Positions 47,501 through 56,750 of a DNA stretch of 64,000 bases are shown piece by piece; within the stretch, counting starts at the first letter, position 1; each line of letters opens with the position of its first letter. Under the pieces are notes generated by a model. That model was given only the letters and a program-made list of their open reading frames with translations. It had not been told where the DNA came from and ran no database searches. The DNA is taken from assembly GCA_001766655.1 (NCBI GenBank), contig MJCC01000010.1, positions 435,257 to 499,256 of the forward strand. The letters are read 5' to 3'. A program made the position numbers and the translations under genes. This DNA is from Phytomonas francai. Lineage: Eukaryota; Euglenozoa; Kinetoplastea; Trypanosomatida; Trypanosomatidae.

Positions 47501-47929
47501 GCGGTAAAGTTTTACTTCGCCCAACACAACCCCGTCTGCGCTTCATTACTGGAAGGTTTTGTTTCTTTCACTAATTCGCAAGAGCAGATCGCAGCGGCGG
47601 CGATCAAACTCAAAGGCATGGCCGATATTCGCGCAGTGATGGTGGTATTGCATAATTTCTACAATTTAATTGCCTCAAGTGGGGGGCTTCCACAGCTCCC
47701 GCTGCTGCCAGCCCTTGGTGAAACTTCGCAACAAGACAAGCTCCAGAAGCACGTTTTGGAAAAAGTACTCGAGGTTTATGTGTATTTATATAGAACTTTA
47801 GACCATAGGTTTCGTGAAGATTCGAATAAAGATTCTTCTGCGCATTCTGGGGTGAAGTTTAGCGAAGAAGAGGCCTCAACGTTTGCGGATATGGACCCTG
47901 TAAAGTTGCGAATGCTCATAGATGCGTAG
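44561..47929 (+). CDS. COG6: Conserved oligomeric Golgi complex subunit 6
   Basis: A 1122-residue protein. After a Pro/Ser-rich N-terminus, a coiled-coil region (~70-260) leads to segments matching COG6: ARRVHGRSLALARLPEHQR, YVRCVAVLREESPAHWEQVMREV, RRYFHLLTTG and DSPVVFFSSLFAWLHQSI. COG is the eight-subunit tether for retrograde vesicles at the Golgi, and COG6 is in lobe B with COG5, 7 and 8. Low-complexity inserts (Gly-rich at ~506-515; others at ~345-385) make it longer than human COG6 (~660). Codons are G/C-ending up to ~46650 and then mixed with frequent A/T-ending codons. ATG at 44561. Confidence 0.8.
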   Translation: MEASLGNAAMKTSRSTPPEPPLPSLPPPSSFPPPSFLPSLPRSSSMAASQFSEGGSLAIADNADLGYRVRRLLDVAVDDDLGELAGYLHEAVPGFFAPADGPIKADKKDGKEERGETGTGARPPVGALRAALQDRLIATHRGFLRALGPLREAFLDAAEQVRGLDELCAGLESLTRERARAVEAFVGDLARLEAARRLLGAHDEALRAFRERLRFGAAAQRALEEEPVGPAFLDALARARRVHGRSLALARLPEHQRSASAVAESTYRAILKACEKIARHLLFSEPSTDAPGASRVYVRCVAVLREESPAHWEQVMREVAQQRRASVLRRYFHLLTTGSATTSAGTYVRDGGKGNAPNPSSVEEISTSSASAPPPPPSSHQGALKPLEADLDSPVVFFSSLFAWLHQSIVEEDDFLSLFFADSTTAEPGKRGNPEDEEFEEVSSSSPPEAKNPEETYTAAPSSTLAKDALLELVFGGITKQVRSSLEGVLERLERRSFAHETPNDGGGGKGGGARPVFKEGDREAKEASLGPSPRGLTGGLTRLFLAATGRQLSRPTKTRQDSNPSDAALSRAEEKGEEATGRSLAESDATQALFAALRTCFQLLQLFAYYRVTTFEALLGRQASLTTFIAESAVDDLRNVLNRLLKVLSGHLFDSTARLAGHSWMLRRLASIYAAAARGPGATTSPFMNLSTYRASEKRVFVLDFLVKFTVENEMGNSGGAEGLMDLSNLSKSATMSTMFLQSRGSSSRSGGMKDLQQSMLAYELQHLLEQQLLCVPSEIKTYLELLDMFMDDTERQHQLLEAFSEQRAAGGAQREQSSQENTHPNCVEGGELKGTEKNSGGPPHRNDLHFEQLIKLLLGFHHLMNRQDVIHHNFDDVCQGILEWNCFSALCAVLHKHQASIVSIQGTTDSASSTLSGSQKRALDQLGSTTLSLTETSCGVGDDSELTAEGSPKAPLLATVEKELHCLHRTLRELFSTVAVKFYFAQHNPVCASLLEGFVSFTNSQEQIAAAAIKLKGMADIRAVMVVLHNFYNLIASSGGLPQLPLLPALGETSQQDKLQKHVLEKVLEVYVYLYRTLDHRFREDSNKDSSAHSGVKFSEEEASTFADMDPVKLRMLIDA

Positions 47930-48806
47930 CCTCTCTTTTTTCGTCTTAGGGTACTCTTCCGGACTAAAGTAGTTGTTGCGTATTTTTATTTTCCTCTCTT
48001 TGCCCCTTTCCTGAATCAAGGGAGTTTCAGAGGATCTTTGAGTTTGGTAAAGGGCCACAAGCGGAATGCTAGTCAGCACGGAAATATTTATTTTAGCTTC
48101 ACCCACTTCCTTTGCCAATCCTTCACGTCTGTATCCGTTTACACAAAATTCATCTTTTTTTCGAAAACTATTGCGCATCCCTGTCATTCATTTTCTCCCT
48201 TATATATCTCTAATTATTACCGATCCCGAATAGCATTTGTAAAAATAGAGCGATTCCGTTATCGAATGCAGCATATGGTGCATGTGAGCGCTTTCCCCTT
48301 TTCACACCTCTTTAAAGGATTATACCTTACCTAATGGGAAAATGTATAGCCCTCTCAGTCTTTAGAAAGTTGACCTTGTGAGGTGAATGCTGTGTTCATT
48401 ACCGATTGAAGAAGGACAGAAAAAGAAACAATGTGCTACATATATTTCCTTTAGGAATCCAGTTGAAATAGCACCCCCCTCCTATACAGACACCACTTTC
48501 ATTTCAAAAGGCGAAACGTTTTAAAAACAGTGAGATCATGACCAATTCAGGTTGATCAAGTAAAAAATGGAAACCCCAACCCTATTCTATATGGATATAT
48601 GTATATGTATATGTGTTCACTGTTGGTGACAGTAGCTCTTTTTTTCTCTTCAAAGTATTTCCTTTCGCCTATCACCTTCGCTTTTCCAACTCTATAACCG
48701 ATTAAAGTGAGTGTCTTTTTGACATTCAGCTATATCAAGACGAAGAAAGACATTGAGGTTTTTCACCCCTCAATATATCTATTTATATATAAGAAAATAC
48801 AAAAAA
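47930..48806. other. Intergenic spacer
   Basis: AT-rich, with a TATATG-type patch at 48591-48612 and pyrimidine-rich DNA at 48638-48672. No gene is seen. Confidence 0.5.
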
Positions 48807-49286
48807 ATGGTCTTTTATTCCTTCGTTCTTGTGATGAAGCCTCGTCTGCGTAAGTTTACCTCGCAAGCGCTGCGTGAAATCGCGACCTCTATTTACAATA
48901 ACGGCGGTCTAATTCGTAAGCTTAGCAATGAGGGAATTATGCGCCCGTATAGCAAATTTCGAGATGTCGATAACAGTCCGATCACCTACGCGCGGTATGT
49001 TACGATTCAGGTTGACATGGGGGAAGAAGAAATGCAAAAGGTAGAGCGAATGATGCGCGAGCACGCGGACGTGAATATTTTGTTGCGTTTGAATAATTTA
49101 GAGAAGCCGATTGGAGTGAAGAACAACTCAAAAAATGCGGCAGAGTTCTTCCCGTTGGATACCTTTTCGAGGATGGAGGAGGAGATCAACTGGCCCCCAC
49201 AGGTTTCGGGTGATGTTTATGAGCAGCTGGATATGAACTGGAAGGAGTTTTCACGTACGCGGTGGTCGAACTTCCTGAGAAACTAA
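48807..49286 (+). CDS. Mitochondrial ribosomal protein bS6m-like
   Basis: A 159-residue protein. The first beta strand VFYSFVLVMKP, the helix region LREIATSIYNNGGLIRKLSNEGIMRPYSKF and the strand YARYVTIQVDMG fit the S6 ferredoxin-like fold; HADVNILLRLNNLEKP supplies the last strand. bS6 lies in the platform of the small ribosomal subunit next to bS18. A ~50-residue C-terminal extension (INWPPQVSGDVYEQLD...) is beyond the bacterial core, as in many mitochondrial proteins. No clear cleavable presequence is seen from the ATG at 48807. Mitochondrial location is inferred, because eukaryotic cytosolic ribosomes have no S6 of this type. Confidence 0.8.
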   Translation: MVFYSFVLVMKPRLRKFTSQALREIATSIYNNGGLIRKLSNEGIMRPYSKFRDVDNSPITYARYVTIQVDMGEEEMQKVERMMREHADVNILLRLNNLEKPIGVKNNSKNAAEFFPLDTFSRMEEEINWPPQVSGDVYEQLDMNWKEFSRTRWSNFLRN

Positions 49287-49753
49287 TCCTTTTTTTCTCA
49301 ATCCCCAATCATTTTCCCAAGCTTGAGGGGGGCCTACGGTAGCAGAATGATAAACATCGTTGTCGATGATCGCCGCGTGGTGTGATACGATTTAGTTTAA
49401 ATCGAAATGAAAGCGAGCGAGCGAGATCCTTCGGGTCCCGTCAAGTAACCTATGCGAGTGGACGTTTCACAACTGACATGCATCCCTTTCCCTCCCCCCC
49501 CCCTCCCATTTCCTTTATTCTTTATTCGTCTTGTTACAGTCTGTAGAGCAAAAGACACGTTCAAATCACAAGCCGCCACAGCGAAGACAACACAAACCCA
49601 CCAAACTCACACAAAGAATCCCCCCCCCCCCCCTCCCCTTCCAAACGCTTCCCCCTTGTGACACAGACGCATCCGCACGCACCCACCTTCGCCCACCCCT
49701 ACTCACGCAGGCCTTCCGATCCCTCCAGTCTTCTCGGGCGCCCGGCCGAAGCG
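49287..49753. other. Intergenic spacer
   Basis: Contains C runs at 49494-49503 and 49620-49633 and pyrimidine-rich DNA. No gene is seen. The reading frame of the next gene stays open through here only from a GTG. Confidence 0.5.
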
Positions 49754-50950
49754 ATGCCATTTAACGAACGCGCGCAGACCCTGGAGACGGCAGCCCGCCT
49801 CGAGGACGCCGTGGAGACGTGCAGCTCGAGCCTGACCGGCCTGCACACGGAGTACGCGGCGAACGTGGTCCGGATCGCCGCCTTCTACGAGCAGGAGATG
49901 CGGCCCTACCAGACGGTCGTCTACGCCGCGCGCGAGCGCGCGGGGCTCGCGGAGCTGCGCGCGGACTGGCTCGAGCGCCGGATCCTCGTGCAGGCGCGCG
50001 CGGGGACCTTCCTCGAGGCCCGCGACCTGCGGCCCGCCGCGGTGGCGCTTCTCGAGGCCGCGCGCGAGCCCCTCCTGCGCGCGTACGCCGCGCTCCAGGA
50101 GTGCGAGGCCGCGGAGCTCACGACGCTGCGCGGGTACGAGACCCCGCCGGAGGCGGCCCTCGAGACGATGCGCGCCGTCCTCGACCTGCGCGGCGAGCTT
50201 GAGGACGATCACGACGCCAACAAGGTCTGGGCCGCCGCGCGGGTCTACCTCACCTCCGGCTACCTCCGCAGCTTCTTCGCCGCGCGATCGGAGGGGATGC
50301 TGGGGCGGGCGGACTTCCCGCCGGCCGCGCGGATGCGGCGGCTCGAGGCCTTCTGCCGCGACCCCACCCACGAGCCCCGCGCGCTCGCGCGGGTCGGCGC
50401 GGCGATCGGCGCCCTTGGGGCCTGGCTCCGCGCGGTGCGCGACGTTTACCGCGTGCGGCTCGCGACGGCGCCGGTGCTCCTCACAGAAGGCGACCCCGCC
50501 GAGGCCCGTGAGATCCTCGACGACGCCACCTTCGGCGAGGACCGCGCGCGCTTCGAGAAGGACGCGCCCGCGGACCCCCAAGACGAGCCGCCGAACCCCC
50601 TCGCGCCTGAGGACGCCCCACCGGCGCTCGACCGACTCGAGTGCGAGGCGCGGGAAATGATCGAGGCGTACAGGGATACCAAAAATCGCATCGCGCAGTT
50701 CACGCAGCCCGTGGCGGTGAGCCATGTCGCCCTGCGCCGGATGCGGCACTATTTGAACTGGCTGGAGGAGAACAACCGCGAGGCGCGAGAGGCGATGGAG
50801 GCGATTCAGCGCGAGGCCGCCGGGAAACTCAACGAACTGCGGAAAAAATACGACGGAACAATGCTGCCGCTAGAGGGAAGGCTCGAAAAGAAGGTGGCGG
50901 ATTTTATCAAAGTCCTCCACGGGGAGGAGTTGGAAAACTCATGTAAGTAG
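49754..50950 (+). CDS. Unrecognised helical protein
   Basis: A 398-residue protein. I do not recognise the family. It is Ala/Arg/Glu-rich and almost wholly helical in appearance, with long amphipathic stretches. Examples are residues ~10-115 (LEDAVETCSSSLTGLHTEYAAN...) and the C-terminal ~80 residues, which look like coiled coil (NREAREAMEAIQREAAGKLNELRKKYDGTM). This layout would suit a BAR-like or cytoskeletal protein, but no diagnostic motif supports that. There is no signal peptide or membrane segment. The start is the ATG at 49754 (MPFNERAQTLE). G/C-ending codons dominate except near the 3' end. Confidence 0.7.
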   Translation: MPFNERAQTLETAARLEDAVETCSSSLTGLHTEYAANVVRIAAFYEQEMRPYQTVVYAARERAGLAELRADWLERRILVQARAGTFLEARDLRPAAVALLEAAREPLLRAYAALQECEAAELTTLRGYETPPEAALETMRAVLDLRGELEDDHDANKVWAAARVYLTSGYLRSFFAARSEGMLGRADFPPAARMRRLEAFCRDPTHEPRALARVGAAIGALGAWLRAVRDVYRVRLATAPVLLTEGDPAEAREILDDATFGEDRARFEKDAPADPQDEPPNPLAPEDAPPALDRLECEAREMIEAYRDTKNRIAQFTQPVAVSHVALRRMRHYLNWLEENNREAREAMEAIQREAAGKLNELRKKYDGTMLPLEGRLEKKVADFIKVLHGEELENSCK

Positions 50951-51168
50951 ATGAATTTTTAACAAAATGTCTAAGAGAAAGGTAAAAACACTTTTCGGAT
51001 CTCGCATTCTTCCTCTCGTTTGCTGGGGAACGCGGGAGAGCATATTGTTTTTTACTATTCAGAAAACAAAGGAAAAAGACAAATAGTGCTCGACTCCATC
51101 TTTTATCCTCCAAACTAGTCTATGTAAATGGCTTACTTTTCCCCTTCATTCAGAGTTCTGGTTTCCAG

Positions 51169-51219
<51 letters not shown>

Positions 51220-51524
51220 GTATATGTATATCAGTCTGTTTGTAAGAGAAAGTGTGTTCTACTCCCGATGTAATATTTAAAAGAGGGAAGAATTAGAGCA
51301 TTCTAGAAAAATCATTGCAATAGTCCAACCCTGTCGGAGTGTGGTGCTTTATTTTCAGGACGCGGAGGAGAGAGTGGATCTTTCTTACACTCTATATTTA
51401 AAAGAATATGCCTATTTATTTGATTACAAGTCTTATTTGCATAGCCATACTTTTTTTTGGCCTCCCAACAAGCATACGCAGATGAACAAATAAATAAATA
51501 CCACACCAGTGTAGTTGATTTCCA
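50951..51524. other. Intergenic spacer with microsatellite
   Basis: AT-rich, with a long TA/GTATAT run (51171-51231). Open frames on the minus strand at 51312-51665 overlap the next gene and look like chance. Confidence 0.5.
51171..51231. repeat. (TA)n-(GTATAT)n microsatellite
   Basis: About 42 bases of TA followed by GTATAT units. Confidence 0.97.
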
Positions 51525-53354
51525 ATGACGAGAACGTACGAACGGTCTGATTATAGGGGCATTTACACTGCAAACACCTTTCTTAACTCCTTTGCACGGC
51601 TTCTCGTTGCGCATCCTCGGGTGCATGCCGTACAACTTCAGCCAAGTAATACCACCTTTTCCCATTCCATAAAACTTGAGAAATGGGAGGCCCCTTTTGC
51701 CGCTGCCCCGTTTAAAAGGGAAGGAGATCCTCTTAAAACTGGAAAAGAGGAATCCATCGAGGAGGATTTACTCCATATTGAGGTCATTTTTGATGAGGCT
51801 GACGGCACGGCAAGGCCAAATGACTCCGCTGAAATAACCCCCCTTGAAAGTGGTGATACTCAATCTCGTAATTTTTCGCACACAAAGGAAAGCCTTTTTC
51901 CTCCATCCAAAGAGGGGCTTTGTGTGGACGAAAATCAAAGGTTAGTGCGCTGTAGGGATGTGGAACATAAATATATGATTATTACTCACCCAACCCGTAT
52001 ACACGCTCAGTGGTGTGCGCAACTGCAGCGTATTTTTAGTGTGGTTTCCGTCTTGCTTTGCCCAAATTCCCCAGAAAGCCACGCATTCGACCCTCTTTTG
52101 GCAAAGCTCGAGCCTTGTCGTACGCTGGAGAGGTGTCCCTTTGCCTTTTTCCACGTTTGTTTGTTTCCCTTCGCGCCCGAGCTGCATTGGCAGCGCGATC
52201 TCGACGGCGTGTTCGGCTCCCAGCACTCCATCACCCTTCTCCAGCACATGCGGCTACCGAAGAACTCCCCCGACCGCGGCCGTTGTGAGAGCCCCCGCGA
52301 AAAGGCTGAGGTGGGGATGGCTCCTCGGGATGGCCTTTTAAACGCCTCAAATACAGAAGGAGTCTATCCCTGCCGCGTGGCGGCCGTGTTGAATGCGAAT
52401 ATCCCGCTCGGGCGGAATGGCGGGCGTGGGAAGACGGCCTTGTTAGTCCTTCACGCACCGGGGGCGCAATTGCAGAGCATGGAAGGCTGCAATTCTGACC
52501 ATGATGATCATCCGAGTATCGGCGAGAAGGAAAAAAAGGAAGCGCGCGAGAGGTTTGCGTTTATGCAGCGTTTCATCACACGGTCGGTGATCCCACGCGT
52601 TTCGCTTCAAAGCATCGGCGGGATTTGGGAAAGCGTGGAGGGTGAGGACGCGAAGGATGACGTTTGCGGTCTCAAGGAAATGCTCGGAACAAGCTATTAC
52701 TACCTCCAAGACTCTGCCAATGGTAACACGGACGATGATGACGCGAGCTCGGATTTGCCCTTTTTGCGTGTTCGTAACATCGTGCTTATTCTTGATTTGC
52801 CGTCAACGCTCTTGGGGCGGATCTATGCGGAGGAAAAAGGTCAGATATGCGAGAAACCTCACGGTGCTTTATCGGCTTCAAAACTTCAGAGACCCTCGTT
52901 GCTGTGGAGTAGCGCGGCCACTCAGCTAGCCTCAGCAATTGAGCAGGCACTTTTACTGCTTGCTACGAAAAATGTTGACATTTTTGTCTTTAGGGATTCT
53001 CCAGGGCTGGAGCCCAATCTCGCCGAAACACAAGTTGAGGGCTTCCCCGAAGGGAAGAAAAGCACAGCCTCTTCATTTTTGGCGCCGCGCAATAGGCGTG
53101 GACAATATTCTCGAGCGATGTTGGTTCGAAGTATCGCGGAGAGCCTTTCAGAAATTATCGCGCGCTCCCCACACATGGATTTTGTGCGCGCTGCCGAAGA
53201 CTGCCTTTTTTCTTCATCATCATCTGCGGTTGATGATAACGTGAGGGATAACAATAAAGAAGATTCAAAAAGATCAGAACATTGCAACTTCCGTCGGCGC
53301 TATTCGCTTGCTGAACTACGCCAAGTCATTGAATCAAAGCTACATAATTGTTAA
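51525..53354 (+). CDS. Unrecognised 609-residue protein
   Basis: I do not recognise the family. The N-terminus (TFLNSFARLLVAHPRVHAVQL) and the middle (HKYMIITHPTRIHAQWCAQL; PFAFFHVCLFPFAPELHWQRDLDGVFGSQHSITLLQHM) alternate hydrophobic strands and helices like a globular protein. LVLILDLPSTLLGRIY-type and LASAIEQALLLLATKNVDIFVF segments follow, then a C-terminal helix. Acidic low-complexity inserts separate the blocks (~60-120, ~240-270, ~320-345). No nucleotide-binding or catalytic motif is evident. The ATG at 51525 is in a good context (TCCAATGACG). The even spread of conserved-looking blocks suggests a real gene. Confidence 0.72.
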   Translation: MTRTYERSDYRGIYTANTFLNSFARLLVAHPRVHAVQLQPSNTTFSHSIKLEKWEAPFAAAPFKREGDPLKTGKEESIEEDLLHIEVIFDEADGTARPNDSAEITPLESGDTQSRNFSHTKESLFPPSKEGLCVDENQRLVRCRDVEHKYMIITHPTRIHAQWCAQLQRIFSVVSVLLCPNSPESHAFDPLLAKLEPCRTLERCPFAFFHVCLFPFAPELHWQRDLDGVFGSQHSITLLQHMRLPKNSPDRGRCESPREKAEVGMAPRDGLLNASNTEGVYPCRVAAVLNANIPLGRNGGRGKTALLVLHAPGAQLQSMEGCNSDHDDHPSIGEKEKKEARERFAFMQRFITRSVIPRVSLQSIGGIWESVEGEDAKDDVCGLKEMLGTSYYYLQDSANGNTDDDDASSDLPFLRVRNIVLILDLPSTLLGRIYAEEKGQICEKPHGALSASKLQRPSLLWSSAATQLASAIEQALLLLATKNVDIFVFRDSPGLEPNLAETQVEGFPEGKKSTASSFLAPRNRRGQYSRAMLVRSIAESLSEIIARSPHMDFVRAAEDCLFSSSSSAVDDNVRDNNKEDSKRSEHCNFRRRYSLAELRQVIESKLHNC

Positions 53355-53733
53355 ATTTTAGGCTGAATAGGGACAAACTGGTATCCTTTTTTTCGATTGA
53401 GTGGTATTTCTTTTTTTTTTTTTTTCCACATCTAACCCTTCTGCTTCACTGTATATATATATATATATATATATTTTTTTTGGCTTAAAATACGAGGTGT
53501 TCTCCGTTTTATACAGAACCCCTATCTGGCTTTCATCATCAATCAATCGGAGTGCGTTATAATATGTGGTCATATATTAGAGACCTTTATCCTACTCGTA
53601 TGCCTCGTACAAATTACATTTTTAAATCCTTTTCTTTCCGCTCTTTTTCCTGCTTCTTGTCATGTAAAGTGTTGTTCACTAGAAAGGCTTCTTTTCTCTT
53701 TCATATTTTTTTGCACGCACACTCCCGCTAAAC
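53355..53733. other. Intergenic spacer
   Basis: Contains T runs (53410-53425), a TA run (53452-53474) and pyrimidine tracts before the eS25 ATG (53620-53660 and 53691-53711). No gene is seen. Confidence 0.5.
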
Positions 53734-54090
53734 ATGCCACCGAAGGAAGGTCAGACGAAGAAGGCGAAGGCGGCCGCGGCCGCCAGTGCCAGCAAGCGCA
53801 CGACGAAGAAGTGGAACAAGGGGCAGACGCGTGAGGCCCTGCAGAACGCCGTGATGTTCGAAAAGGACACGCTCGAGAAGCTCCGCAATGAGGTCCCGAA
53901 GTACAAGCTGATCACCCCCGCCGTGATCTCGGACCGGCTGAAGATCACCGTCTCCCTCGCCGCCGCCGCGCTCAAGCAGCTCTGCCGGGAGAAGCAAATC
54001 CGCCTCGTCTCCTGCTCGAGCAAACACCGCGTGTACGGCCGAATCGTCGTCGCCGCCGCCCCCGCGGAGGAGCCCGCGAAGAGCAGCTAA
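53734..54090 (+). CDS. RPS25: 40S ribosomal protein eS25
   Basis: A 118-residue protein. A Lys/Ala-rich N-terminus is followed by the eS25 winged-helix core: KKWNKGQTREALQNAVMF, LRNEVPKYKLITPAVISDRLKI, AAAALKQLCREKQIRLVS and SKHRVYGR. It sits at the head of the small subunit near the E site and is needed for IRES-type initiation in other eukaryotes. The length agrees with the family. Dense G/C-ending codons suggest high expression. The Ala/Pro tail (AAAPAEEPAKSS) is a small extension. Confidence 0.96.
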   Translation: MPPKEGQTKKAKAAAAASASKRTTKKWNKGQTREALQNAVMFEKDTLEKLRNEVPKYKLITPAVISDRLKITVSLAAAALKQLCREKQIRLVSCSSKHRVYGRIVVAAAPAEEPAKSS

Positions 54091-54731
54091 CAAAAGAAAA
54101 GGAAAACGCCCCGCGTGGTGGCCCATTACGACACGGGAAAGGAGGGGAATAGGTAATCGGAATAGAAAGAATCATGTCGTTTCGTACCTTCTCCTCCCTC
54201 TTCCGCCCCGTTTCTTCTCCTTCCTCCTTTTTGCCTTCTAATTTGTGAATCCACACTTACCCTATTTTTGTTTGTTCTTTTTGAATAAGTTTACATAATT
54301 TCTTTCCTGGGCAGGTTTGTCTGGACCATTGATAAGGTCTGGAAGAGGGTGTTTTCGCCGTGTAGCGTTGTCCATGCCTCATACACTTTTTGCATTTATT
54401 CATGTCCTCATTATATTTTAAAATAAAAATCTCTTCTTTTTTATTCCATTCTCACACTTTATCAAGTTGCCGAATTTTGTAAAGTAAGTTAAATAGCTTT
54501 ACTATTGATACCGCTTGGGGATTACTAGGCATTGCTTTATCCTCACATTAAAGTTATCCGGTGTTATTCGGGCCTTAAGTGCAATACATTTTTCCCTTTC
54601 TTATCAGTGTTAAATATTTTTTTTTTAAATACGCGACCCAGTGCTACTTGTGCTAATTTCTAAATTCCTCGTAATTGCTGAATATTCTAAACTAGCCAAA
54701 GGAGTGGAGAGGGAAGAAAATCAAGAGCCCG
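54091..54731. other. Intergenic spacer
   Basis: Pyrimidine-rich patch at 54187-54238 and AT-rich remainder. No gene is seen. Confidence 0.5.
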
Positions 54732-56750
54732 ATGTGTCCTGCATACGCCATGAAGGAGTCTAGTGCGATTCCGCCTCGATCACAATGGCAGCCCACACAG
54801 TGTTCTTCCATACCAAGGGGACCTGTTATTTTGAGGGCATCAACGGATTCCGAAGTGATAAAGGATAAGCACCAAGCTTACAATGGAAAACCGCTTAAAG
54901 CGGTAAACCCTTTACAGAACTTAACGAAAACCGCGTTAGAAAAGCGTGCGTCAAGTTGGCATGGCGATGAATTTCATACAGGTGCTAATTTATATAAAAA
55001 CCAAAGGGAAGACTGTCCTCATACCCCGTTAAGGCATGTTGTGAGGCCCTCTTCATGTGAAGGGAAGGTGATGGAGTCTAAAACGGAGAAAATGGAGCAA
55101 AAACGGCGGAAAAGGCAAGGAAGCAAGGATTCTTTCAACATTCATATTAGCGGTGTCCCTTCGGCAAACTCTATGCATAGCTCAATAGAGGTCCCAGTAG
55201 TTCCTTACAGCTCCCCTCAGCAGAAGGGATGCGCCACTATGAAGAGTTCTGCGAATGTTTACGTCGGGGATTCCCCACCTATCCCATTATCTCGCCCCTC
55301 GCTATTGCCTCCTCGCGCTGGTAATATAACTAGCGGTCCAAAAGAAGAAGCCTCCACATCCTTCGCTCGTATCCTCCCTCAGCCACCAAAGATACACAAC
55401 AATGCTAATAGAAGTATGGAAGAAGGTGAGCAGGATACTAAGGTCATGCTTAATGGGCCTGAAATCCGCGGCGCGGTCAGTACTTCTCCTTTTCTCACTG
55501 CGCATCAGCGTGAATTCCACCATCAGATGATTTCTAGAAGTGTTTTGTCGAGATCTCGTTTAATATTCCCACCGGAAGGCTCGGGCGAGTTATCCGAAAC
55601 TGTACAAAATCGTTTTAGCGATAATCCGGCATGCACTCTGAACCGGCCTAATGCTAATGAACAGAGGTCTCAGATTTCATTGAAACATATTTCTCCAACT
55701 AAACAGAAATATTCTTGCGGAGATGTCGCTGGAGTCGTATCGTTGGAGCCGAAAAAAACTACGATGGCATCCAATCAAGTGGAAAGATCGTCCTTTATAG
55801 TTAATAACACGCGCTCTTTTAAAGAGGGTGTAGTTCATGGAGACCAAATCGATGCTCCCTTTCCAGGCTTGTCTAATCAGAAAAGCAACAATCCGGTCCA
55901 AAATAGTATACAAGATAGCATCAATTCTGGATCGAACAATGGCGGGAAAGATACTGTTCATTGTAGGCAAGAAGTGGCGGATAATGAAAGTTCTAAGCTA
56001 TATCAGCACGACAACGATGGGGAATCGCGTGGCCTAAAGACTTCTACTTTGCATCCTTCTATTCTAAAACTCAGGCCTTCTCTCTTCAGGTTTATGACTC
56101 TGTTGGAAGATAGAGGAGGACACAAGGAGGAAGAGGTGAAGAAAGAGGAAGAGCGTTTGCGCCTTTTGCAAAAATATCACCACGATCTTGAGGTGATTAA
56201 AAACGGCGGCCGTGAGGTCGTGAAAAGCACGATGAAGAGCAGCGCCTTTTTAACGAAGTCGCTTTCCAACTTCAGAAAGTGGAATAGCGATATTCTGAAG
56301 AGCGCATCCACCCTTGTACCCCCATCTCCCTCTGCTATGAAACTCAAAAATGTAAGACACCACAGCGAAGGGCGGCAGGGGGTTAAATCGCCAAAGGATA
56401 ACTTAGGGAAAGACGACATCGAAGACTCCTCTTCAATTCAATCTAGTGTCTTTCCGGCGAAGAACCCTGAAAATAATAATCTATCCAGTCCCATCTTACA
56501 GGGTGGGGAAAAGTTTATTCTGTTTGAAATCAGGAAAAGCCCGCTCTCGGACTCTTTCAGGAGCGATAACAGCACCGAATCGTGTCCGGCCCTCCTTTAT
56601 CGGCGACAGGGGGGCTCTTTCGAAGAGAATACTATCAAAAGCACGTCTGAATCGATTCAAAAGCATAAAATCAAGTACGAAGAGCCGTCAAGATCCTTTA
56701 ATTATGATGAGGATGAGGATGATGAGATGTATTGCTGTTCGGTGTATTAA
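54732..56750 (+). CDS. Unrecognised, largely disordered protein
   Basis: A 672-residue protein, Ser/Asn/Lys-rich and low in hydrophobic residues for most of its length. I see no known domain. One short helical, charged segment (~460-500: KLRPSLFRFMTLLEDRGGHKEEEVKKEEERLRLLQKY) could be a coiled coil. Basic clusters (KRRKRQGSK, ~120) might act as a nuclear signal. The C-terminus is acidic then Cys-containing (EDDEMYCCSVY). The open frame of 2 kb with AT-rich codons and an ATG shortly after an AG is strong evidence for a gene, but its role is unknown. Confidence 0.72.
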   Translation: MCPAYAMKESSAIPPRSQWQPTQCSSIPRGPVILRASTDSEVIKDKHQAYNGKPLKAVNPLQNLTKTALEKRASSWHGDEFHTGANLYKNQREDCPHTPLRHVVRPSSCEGKVMESKTEKMEQKRRKRQGSKDSFNIHISGVPSANSMHSSIEVPVVPYSSPQQKGCATMKSSANVYVGDSPPIPLSRPSLLPPRAGNITSGPKEEASTSFARILPQPPKIHNNANRSMEEGEQDTKVMLNGPEIRGAVSTSPFLTAHQREFHHQMISRSVLSRSRLIFPPEGSGELSETVQNRFSDNPACTLNRPNANEQRSQISLKHISPTKQKYSCGDVAGVVSLEPKKTTMASNQVERSSFIVNNTRSFKEGVVHGDQIDAPFPGLSNQKSNNPVQNSIQDSINSGSNNGGKDTVHCRQEVADNESSKLYQHDNDGESRGLKTSTLHPSILKLRPSLFRFMTLLEDRGGHKEEEVKKEEERLRLLQKYHHDLEVIKNGGREVVKSTMKSSAFLTKSLSNFRKWNSDILKSASTLVPPSPSAMKLKNVRHHSEGRQGVKSPKDNLGKDDIEDSSSIQSSVFPAKNPENNNLSSPILQGGEKFILFEIRKSPLSDSFRSDNSTESCPALLYRRQGGSFEENTIKSTSESIQKHKIKYEEPSRSFNYDEDEDDEMYCCSVY

